27,791 nt of DNA, taken from NCBI GenBank assembly GCA_017420825.1, contig JAFQNU010000193.1:1-27791 (forward strand). The letters are read 5' to 3'. A model generated the notes under the pieces. The model was not told the DNA's origin, made no database searches, and saw only the letters and a program-made list of their open reading frames with translations. The translations under genes were made by a program, and so were the position numbers. This document shows, one piece after another, positions 21,834 to 27,791 of the stretch. The stretch's first letter is position 1, and every line of letters starts with the position of its first letter. The DNA comes from Clostridia bacterium. GTDB taxonomy: Bacteria > Bacillota > Clostridia > UBA1381.

Positions 21834-23283
21834 ACAAGATTACATCACGGATTGAATAGCTGTCTGTCAAAAGCATAACAAGTCTGTCAATTCCGATACC
21901 AACTCCGCCTGTCGGAGGCATTCCGTATTCAAGAGCATTTAAGAAATCCTCGTCCATCATTGATGCCTCATCATCGCCTGCGTCTCTTAGAGCAACCTGT
22001 GCCTTAAATCTTTCTCTTTGGTCAATCGGGTCATTAAGCTCTGAAAATGCGTTTCCGAACTCTCTGCCTGTTATAAATACTTCAAATCTCTCGGTAAGCT
22101 CAGGCTGTGTGGGCTTTCTCTTTGCAAGAGGTGAGATTTCAACAGGGTACTCTGTTATAAATGTAGGCTGAACAAGCTTATCCTCGACAAATTCGTCAAA
22201 GAACAATGCAATTATATCGCCTCTTGTACTCTTAACAGGGTCAACCTCAAGTCCCTTAGCTTTTGCTATTGCCTGTGCTTCCTCGTCCGACTTAATCTCA
22301 TTAAAGTCAACATCGGCATACTTCTTAATAGAATCAATCATTGTAAGTCTTTCAAAGTGTGACAAGTCAATCTCAACACCCTGATACATAATCTGCTCAG
22401 TTCCGCAAGCCTCTCTTGCCGCATTTCTTATAAGATTTTCTGTTAAGTCCATCATGCCCTCATAATCGGTATATGCCTGATATATTTCAATTGATGTAAA
22501 TTCAGGGTTATGCTTAATATCCATACCCTCATTTCTGAACTGTCTGCCCATTTCGTAAACTCTTTCCATACCGCCTACGATAAGACGCTTTAGGTGAAGC
22601 TCTGTTGCAATTCTCAAATACATATCAATATCAAGTGCATTATGATGAGTTATAAACGGACGCGCAGCCGCACCGCCTGCGATTGTATTCAGCATCGGTG
22701 TATCAACCTCTAAGAAGCCGTGGTTATCAAGATATGTTCTTATTGACTTTATAATCTTACTTCTTGCAATAAAGGTGTTTTTAACATTTTCGTTCATGAT
22801 AAGGTCAACATATCTCTGTCTGTATCTCAAATCTGTATCAACAAGACCATGGAACTTTTCAGGCAATGGCAATAGTGATTTTGACAAAAGTGTAAGCTTT
22901 TCAACACGAACAGAAATTTCTCCTGTCTGGGTTGTGAATACTTCACCCTCTGCACCTACAATATCACCTATATCATATTTTTTAAATATTGCATATTCTT
23001 CTTCGCCAAGTACATCTTTTTTTACAAAAAGCTGAATTTGTCCGCTAAGGTCTGCCATATGGCAAAAGCCTACCTTTCCCATGCCTCTTTTTGACATGAG
23101 ACGTCCTGCAACGGACACCTTCTTGCCTTCAAGCTCTGCATAGTTATCCTTAATCTCCTGTGCCTTATGCGTAACATCATATTTTGTTATCTCAAATGGA
23201 TTTCTTCCGTTTTCCTGCAGCTCTGTGAGCTTGTCTCGTCTGATTTGCAATAATTCCGATAATTGATTTTCGTTGTTTTCCAT
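21805..23283 (-). CDS. lysS: Lysyl-tRNA synthetase, class II
   Basis: The enzyme charges tRNA-Lys. The 492-aa protein has the N-terminal OB-fold anticodon-binding domain (about 55-150) and a class II core with motif 2 (FRNEGMDIKHNPEFTSIEIY) and motif 3 (GGVGIGIDRLVML), ending IRDVILFPTMKPLDK. It is full length. AAAGGAT precedes the ATG. It lies 21 nt after a lipoprotein gene and is likely co-transcribed with it. Its last codons form the right attachment site of the islet and appear to be of foreign origin, with the protein unchanged. Confidence 0.97.
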   Translation of the reverse strand: MENNENQLSELLQIRRDKLTELQENGRNPFEITKYDVTHKAQEIKDNYAELEGKKVSVAGRLMSKRGMGKVGFCHMADLSGQIQLFVKKDVLGEEEYAIFKKYDIGDIVGAEGEVFTTQTGEISVRVEKLTLLSKSLLPLPEKFHGLVDTDLRYRQRYVDLIMNENVKNTFIARSKIIKSIRTYLDNHGFLEVDTPMLNTIAGGAAARPFITHHNALDIDMYLRIATELHLKRLIVGGMERVYEMGRQFRNEGMDIKHNPEFTSIEIYQAYTDYEGMMDLTENLIRNAAREACGTEQIMYQGVEIDLSHFERLTMIDSIKKYADVDFNEIKSDEEAQAIAKAKGLEVDPVKSTRGDIIALFFDEFVEDKLVQPTFITEYPVEISPLAKRKPTQPELTERFEVFITGREFGNAFSELNDPIDQRERFKAQVALRDAGDDEASMMDEDFLNALEYGMPPTGGVGIGIDRLVMLLTDSYSIRDVILFPTMKPLDK

Positions 23284-23304
23284 TGTATTTTATCCTTTCT
23301 TATT

Positions 23305-23973
23305 TTACTCTGTCGGTATAGTTACACCTGCTTGTCTGTACTGTAAACCAATACACAGCTCGCCTCTGTTATTTATCATTACAACTCTTAATTCTGTGTC
23401 ATCAAGCGACCACAGTGTTCTGTAATTAAGCTTATTTTGCATAATCAGCTCAGCATGCTTTGAGGTGTCGTCAGTTTTTACAGTCTCGTCATAGTAATGC
23501 TGTACCTCTGTGTCAGGCTCGCCAAAGCGGGCTTTTAAGGAGTCCACAAGCACATTGTAGTCCTCAACTCCAATATTGCTTCCTTCTTTGTTATTGGTTA
23601 TGTAGAATATACCCTGTGCAAGCTTTCCGTCAACAAATGTATATTCAGCGTCTGCGGGATAGTCCTCCTCACGCACTCTTGTGTAATACATAACATTTGC
23701 TTTCGGCTCTGTAAAGCCTGTTCCCTCTGTATAGATAACCTCATCCTTTGTCATTTCCCATTTAAGGTTACGAAAATCTGCCTCTTCAGGAGACAATGTT
23801 ACTCTTGCTGACTCTAACTCAATTCCCGATTCAAATGAATCGTCAATGTTAACCACATACTCTTCCTTTACTTCCTCAAGCTTGTTCTTTGAGTCTGCTT
23901 TTTTTCCGCCTCCGCAGGCAACAAGCGACATCATTATGCTGTATATAGCAAGTAAATATAATATTTTTTTCAT
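23305..23973 (-). CDS. Lipoprotein of unknown function
   Basis: A 222-aa exported lipoprotein. It has a signal peptide with lipobox LVAC (17-20) and lipidated Cys20, then a Gly/Lys/Asp-rich spacer. The mature domain opens FRNLKWEMTKDEVIYTEG, a pattern seen in small secreted domains where a W-x-M-S/T-K-x-E-V helix starts the fold. Later segments (YTFVDGKLAQGIFYI, ELRVVMINNRGELCIGLQY) suggest a beta-sheet, as in SmpA/BLIP-like folds. This is inference from pattern only. It precedes lysS by 21 nt and has its own promoter. Confidence 0.82.
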   Translation of the reverse strand: MKKILYLLAIYSIMMSLVACGGGKKADSKNKLEEVKEEYVVNIDDSFESGIELESARVTLSPEEADFRNLKWEMTKDEVIYTEGTGFTEPKANVMYYTRVREEDYPADAEYTFVDGKLAQGIFYITNNKEGSNIGVEDYNVLVDSLKARFGEPDTEVQHYYDETVKTDDTSKHAELIMQNKLNYRTLWSLDDTELRVVMINNRGELCIGLQYRQAGVTIPTE

Positions 23974-24001
23974 AATATCGTCCTTTCCATATTTATTTCC
24001 A

Positions 24002-24039
24002 CTATTGATTATAACTTATTTTTACATAAAAATCAATAG
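24002..24039 (-). promoter_or_regulatory. Promoter of the lipoprotein-lysS unit with a flanking inverted repeat
   Basis: Minus-strand TTGATT (24031-24036), a 17-bp spacer and TATAAT (24008-24013). A 9-bp inverted repeat, CTATTGATT and AATCAATAG (24002-24010 and 24031-24039 on the plus strand), covers the -35 and the -10 edge. Confidence 0.6.
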
Positions 24040-24057
24040 CTAACAGCAAAAAACCAA

Positions 24058-24086
24058 TATATCCACACGCAAAACGTGTGGATATA
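24058..24086 (-). terminator. Rho-independent terminator of pfkA
   Basis: A perfect 12-bp stem (TATATCCACACG and CGTGTGGATATA) with a 5-nt loop. On the minus strand it is followed by TTGGTTTTTT. It begins 3 nt after the pfkA stop. Confidence 0.88.
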
Positions 24087-24089
24087 CAT

Positions 24090-25055
24090 TTATATTGCAA
24101 GCTGTTTTGCTATTTTTACAAGCTCTTCCGATACACTCTTTTTCATATTGAGTCCGTCCTCAATGTCAACATCGGTAATTTCGCTGTTTTTCATACAAAC
24201 TATTCTGTTTGATTTTCCTTCAATAAGCAGTTCAACTGCCTTTGAACCCATCTGGCTGGCAATAACTCTGTCTCTTACTGTCGGGCTTCCGCCTCTCTGG
24301 ATATGACCGAGAATTGTTGCTCTTGATTCAATGCCTGTAAGCTCCTGAATTTTTTCAGCCATTTCAACAACTCCGCCTATACCCTCTGCAACAATAACGA
24401 TATAATGCTGTTTTCCTCTCTTTTTACCGCTTTCAATTACATCTATAACATCTTTTTGCAAATCGTAACCCATTTCAGGGATAAGAACAACCTCAGCTCC
24501 ACACGCAATTCCTGCCTCAATTGCAATATATCCGGCATTTCTGCCCATTACCTCGATAACAGAACAACGTTCATGTGAAGATGATGTATCTCTTAGCTTA
24601 TCAACTGCATCAATAACGGTATTCAAGCATGTATCATATCCAATTGTATATTCAGTACAAGCAATATCGTTATCAATTGTTCCCGGCAATGCAACTGTTG
24701 ACATACCCTCTCTTGTCAAATCTCTTGCACCTCTGAAAGAGCCGTCTCCACCTATTACAACAAGACCTTCTATTCCCTCTTTTTTAGCATTTTCTATACC
24801 TTTTCTTACTCCCTCAATATTGCGGAACTCCCTACATCTTGCTGTTTGCAAAATTGTACCGCCTTTTTGAAGCGTTTCACCAACACTTCTTGCGTCCATT
24901 TTGATAAAATCGCCATTGATAAGACCGTTATAGCCTCTTACAACACCTGCTACTTCAATTCCATTATATATTGCTGTTCTTACAACTGCACGAATAGCGG
25001 CATTCATTCCGGGAGCATCCCCTCCGCTTGTTAATACACCGATTTTCTTAATCAT
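24090..25055 (-). CDS. pfkA: ATP-dependent 6-phosphofructokinase
   Basis: PfkA phosphorylates fructose-6-phosphate in glycolysis. The 321-aa protein has GVLTSGGDAPGMNAAIR at the start, GGDGSFRGA with the Gly typical of ATP-using enzymes, the catalytic PGTIDNDI, and GGSPTVRDRVIAS. All point to the ATP-dependent bacterial type rather than the PPi-dependent type (GGDDS, PKTIDND). It follows a small gene by 24 nt, with GGAAGGAAAG as binding site, and shares that gene's promoter. The dnaE-pfkA neighbourhood is common in Clostridia. Confidence 0.97.
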   Translation of the reverse strand: MIKKIGVLTSGGDAPGMNAAIRAVVRTAIYNGIEVAGVVRGYNGLINGDFIKMDARSVGETLQKGGTILQTARCREFRNIEGVRKGIENAKKEGIEGLVVIGGDGSFRGARDLTREGMSTVALPGTIDNDIACTEYTIGYDTCLNTVIDAVDKLRDTSSSHERCSVIEVMGRNAGYIAIEAGIACGAEVVLIPEMGYDLQKDVIDVIESGKKRGKQHYIVIVAEGIGGVVEMAEKIQELTGIESRATILGHIQRGGSPTVRDRVIASQMGSKAVELLIEGKSNRIVCMKNSEITDVDIEDGLNMKKSVSEELVKIAKQLAI

Positions 25056-25079
25056 AAAATATCTTTCCTTCCAATTATT

Positions 25080-25277
25080 TTATATTTCTGATGCGATTAT
25101 AAGATTTTGTACCTGTGCAAGCTCAGCCGCAGGCACCATAATCTCAAAGCACATTCCATGTTCCGCATCTCGATTATTGCTTTCTCTGACTCTTGAAATA
25201 ATCTCATTCTCATCAAGCATAGTCTTAATCTTCAGTATTTCCTGAGACTTCTGAGTCACATACACAACAGTCCACAT
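25080..25277 (-). CDS. Small conserved protein upstream of pfkA, function unknown
   Basis: A 65-aa protein starting MWTVVYVTQKSQEILKIKTMLDENEI and ending EIMVPAAELAQVQNLIIASEI. This alternating pattern resembles DUF2007-like ferredoxin-fold small proteins. Similar small genes precede pfkA in other Clostridia and are sometimes mislabelled glutamate decarboxylase. The start at 25277 is preferred over the upstream ATG at 25310: GGAG lies 9 nt before it and the family begins MWTVVY. It shares a transcript with pfkA. The function is unknown. Confidence 0.75.
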   Translation of the reverse strand: MWTVVYVTQKSQEILKIKTMLDENEIISRVRESNNRDAEHGMCFEIMVPAAELAQVQNLIIASEI

Positions 25278-25318
25278 ATATGCTATCTCCAATACTATAA
25301 TATTTTCCATGTTACACT

Positions 25319-25347
25319 ATTTTATAACAAACGGACAAAAAAATCAA
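25319..25347 (-). promoter_or_regulatory. Promoter of the small gene-pfkA operon
   Basis: Minus-strand TTGATT (25342-25347), a 17-bp spacer and TAAAAT (25319-25324). It lies in the gap after dnaE, for which no clear terminator was found. Confidence 0.6.
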
Positions 25348-25398
25348 TATAAATTTTGACAAATTTCGCAGGCTAAGTATGTTATTTTTTTGTCATTT

Positions 25399-27791
25399 TT
25401 ACCTTAAAACTACATTTTCTCTGCCAAATTTATCACAAAGAGCCTTTATTGCCTCGTCCTGAGGGTTTATTTTCAGATTATCGGGCGCAAAAAGACGTTC
25501 ACCTGTTTTCTCAAAATAAAGACAGACAGGATTTTTTCCGCTGTACTGCTTTGCAATCGTACTGTATTCCTCCAACACCTGCGGAGTTCTTTCCAAAAGC
25601 TTAATATACAACGTTTTCAACTTTTCGGGTGGATTGACCATATCAAGAAGCTCTGCACTCTCAAGCAGCAGCTTTGGTTCCTCGTCCTCTCTTAAGCTCA
25701 CTCTGCCCTCTGCAAGAATAATATTCTCCTCGGCAAGAATTTGTGAATACTTTGTAAGAATTTTAGGGAAAACAAGTACCTCCATAGAGCCGAAGGAATC
25801 CTCTATTTTCAAGAATGCCATTTGTGTATTGCTTCTTGTTATCTTGTTTTTCCTTGAAGAGATAACAACACACAGCTTTACATAATCGTTATCCTTAACA
25901 CCACCGTCAACCTCAACAAAGCTACCGTCATCATTTTTTTCAACCGATGCGAGAATACTCCCTATATTATGTTTTGTAATACTCCTTATTTTTTCTTCAT
26001 ATCTTTCCATAGGATTTCCTGAAAGATACATTCCGATACTTTGTTTTTCCATTTTAAGCAAAGTATTTTTATCAAATTCCTCAATATCGGGAAATTCCAT
26101 TTCATATGACGTATCCTCGTCAAACAAAGAGAACTGACCGCTTAAATTCCCCCTTTGAGAACTTGCCTCACTGTCTATTGCCGCCTCATATACACGCATG
26201 AGCTGTGAGCGCTTTACACCGAGCGAGTCAAAGGCGCCGCACATAATCATTCCCTCAACTGCTCTTTTATTTATATCATTACCTGTCATTCTGCTTATAA
26301 AATCAGCAAAGCTCTTAAATTCACCGTTTAGTTCACGTTCTGCAACAAGCTTTAATATAAATCCTCTTCCAACGTTTTTGACAGCAGAAAGACCAAATCT
26401 GATTGAATTACCCTCAACCGTAAATGTATCTGTACTCTTATTTATATCGGGCGGACAGAGACTTATCCCCATATTCCTGCTGTTTACAATATATTCATTT
26501 ACCTTGTCGGTATCGTCTACACTCGATATAAGTGACGCCATAAACTCAACAGGGTAAAATGTTTTTAAATAAGCTGTCTGATATGTTACATACGCATAGG
26601 CGGCAGCATGGGACTTGTTAAAGGCATAGTTTGCAAAATCGTAAATTTCATCAAATATTGATTTTGCGGTCTGCTCGTCAATGCCCCTGTTAATACAGCC
26701 GTCTATGATATAATTTCCGTTATCATCTTTCTTTCCGTAGATAAAATTCTGACGTTCAACCTCCATTTGTGCCATCTTCTTTTTACTGATAACACGTCTC
26801 ATCAAATCCGCTCCGCCAAGAGAATATCCTGCAAGAGTTCTCACGATTTCCATAACCTGCTCCTGATACACCATACAGCCGTAGGTTACGTTTAAAATAT
26901 TCTCTAAAAGCTTGTGCTTATATCTCACCTTGTCGGGATTTTTCTTGTTGAATACATAGGTAGGAATGGAATCCATAGGACCCGGACGGTAGAGTGAAAT
27001 TCCCGCAATCAAATCTTCGAGCTTGTCCGGCTTTAATTCCTGCATAAAGGATTTCATGCCTGCACTCTCAAGCTGAAATACACCGTCTGTATTACCTGCT
27101 GATATTGTTTCAAAAACCTCCTTGGAATCATAGTCGATATTATTCATATCAAGCTTTATTCCCTTTGTTTTCTCGATAATATTTACCGCATTTTCAATAA
27201 TTGTAAGGTTTCTCAAGCCCAGAAAGTCCATTTTTAAAAGTCCAAGCTCTTCAACCGTATCCTTGACAAACTGTGTTGTAACCGCCTCTTCATTTAACTG
27301 TAACGGTATATAATTAACGGTCGGCTCCTGAGTTATAACGACTCCTGCAGCATGTGTGGATTTATGTCGGGGTAAGCCTTCAAGGGTGCGTGCGGTATCA
27401 ATGAGCTTTTTGATTTTTACATCATTCTCATACATTGTTCTCAAATCACCGCTGACCTCTAACGCCTTATCAAGAGTCATTTTAAGGTCATTTGGGATTG
27501 CCTTTGCAACCTTATCCACCTCGGCATATGGTATATTCAACGCTCTTCCGACGTCTCTTACAACAAGCTTCGCTTTTAGTGTTCCGAATGTAATGATTTG
27601 CGAAACCTTATCCTCGCCGTACTTCTCAACAACATAATTTATAACCTTCTGTCTGCCATCGGGTGCAAAGTCAACGTCTATATCAGGCATGGAAACTCTT
27701 TCGGGGTTTAAAAATCTTTCAAAGATAAGATTATAACGTATCGGGTCTATGCTTGTTATTCCGAGTGTGTATGCAACTATACTTCCTGCGG
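25399..27791 (-). CDS. dnaE: DNA polymerase III alpha subunit DnaE (5' end outside the window)
   Basis: The C-terminal 796 residues of a C-family replicative DNA polymerase. The reading frame stays open to the right edge (33 codons before the first in-frame ATG, including DPIRYNLIFERFLNPERVSM), so the N-terminal PHP domain lies outside. Visible parts: the catalytic PDIDVDF with two metal-binding aspartates, the palm and finger segments (LPRHKSTHAAGVVIT, LYRPGPMDSIP, YGCMVYQEQVM), the helix-hairpin-helix region (DFISRMTGNDINKRAVEGM) and an OB domain (FLKIEDSFGSMEVLVFPK). The lack of a proofreading domain within the polymerase core fits DnaE rather than PolC. Confidence 0.97.
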   Translation of the reverse strand, partial: AGSIVAYTLGITSIDPIRYNLIFERFLNPERVSMPDIDVDFAPDGRQKVINYVVEKYGEDKVSQIITFGTLKAKLVVRDVGRALNIPYAEVDKVAKAIPNDLKMTLDKALEVSGDLRTMYENDVKIKKLIDTARTLEGLPRHKSTHAAGVVITQEPTVNYIPLQLNEEAVTTQFVKDTVEELGLLKMDFLGLRNLTIIENAVNIIEKTKGIKLDMNNIDYDSKEVFETISAGNTDGVFQLESAGMKSFMQELKPDKLEDLIAGISLYRPGPMDSIPTYVFNKKNPDKVRYKHKLLENILNVTYGCMVYQEQVMEIVRTLAGYSLGGADLMRRVISKKKMAQMEVERQNFIYGKKDDNGNYIIDGCINRGIDEQTAKSIFDEIYDFANYAFNKSHAAAYAYVTYQTAYLKTFYPVEFMASLISSVDDTDKVNEYIVNSRNMGISLCPPDINKSTDTFTVEGNSIRFGLSAVKNVGRGFILKLVAERELNGEFKSFADFISRMTGNDINKRAVEGMIMCGAFDSLGVKRSQLMRVYEAAIDSEASSQRGNLSGQFSLFDEDTSYEMEFPDIEEFDKNTLLKMEKQSIGMYLSGNPMERYEEKIRSITKHNIGSILASVEKNDDGSFVEVDGGVKDNDYVKLCVVISSRKNKITRSNTQMAFLKIEDSFGSMEVLVFPKILTKYSQILAEENIILAEGRVSLREDEEPKLLLESAELLDMVNPPEKLKTLYIKLLERTPQVLEEYSTIAKQYSGKNPVCLYFEKTGERLFAPDNLKINPQDEAIKALCDKFGRENVVLR

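Noticed and set aside
24058..24086. DnaA-box-like TATATCCACA sequence
   Set aside because: It is one arm of a perfect hairpin followed by a T-tract directly behind pfkA, which is a terminator.

Overview
The window reads as the chromosome of a low-GC, monoderm member of the Clostridia, probably a gut commensal. The basis is the WalRK-YycHI regulatory system, CdaA/CdaR, strong AGGAGG-type ribosome binding sites, consensus SigA-like promoters with 17-bp spacers, TTG starts, and AT-rich DNA with PfkA, LysRS and DnaE of Firmicutes type. No species call is possible from sequence alone.

Region 1 (1-5700): a stand-alone GMP synthase ATP-pyrophosphatase subunit (minus) with its terminator; an azlC-azlD amino-acid exporter pair (plus); and a minus-strand operon of amidohydrolase, MreB-like actin, FabZ and TrmN6-like methyltransferase. 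A non-coding ~185-bp insertion-like segment lies just ahead of fabZ. Region 2 (5680-14647): a plus-strand envelope-homeostasis cluster made of a membrane-anchored Pro/Ser/Thr-rich protein, walR, walK, an unrecognised secreted protein with its own promoter, yycH, yycI, cdaA, cdaR and hslO. Region 3 (14750-18057): the rpmH-rnpA-yidD-yidC-jag-yebC operon behind a perfect TTGACA/TATAAT promoter. dnaA and mnmE/mnmG, the usual neighbours, are absent.

Region 4 (about 18187-21833) is the accessory part and the most interesting. A 3.6-kb islet sits at the 3' end of lysS. The displaced last codons of lysS (PTMKPLDK and stop) remain at 18187-18213 beside the old shared yebC/lysS terminator. The functional lysS at 21805 carries a tail that encodes the same residues but differs at five positions, all of them third codon positions. 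Both ends carry direct GGTGTAGT repeats that look like integrase arm sites, but no integrase is present. The cargo is three minus-strand genes: a 59-aa ribbon-helix-helix regulator, a 646-aa protein that joins a PD-(D/E)XK-like N-terminus to an N6-adenine methyltransferase, and a 366-aa two-half specificity subunit. There is no hsdR. This layout resembles BcgI-type (Type IIB) restriction-modification, here apparently under an RHH autorepressor with an 11-bp inverted-repeat operator over its -10.

Region 5 (21805-27791): housekeeping genes on the minus strand: lysS, a lipoprotein, pfkA, a small conserved protein, and dnaE, which runs off the right edge.
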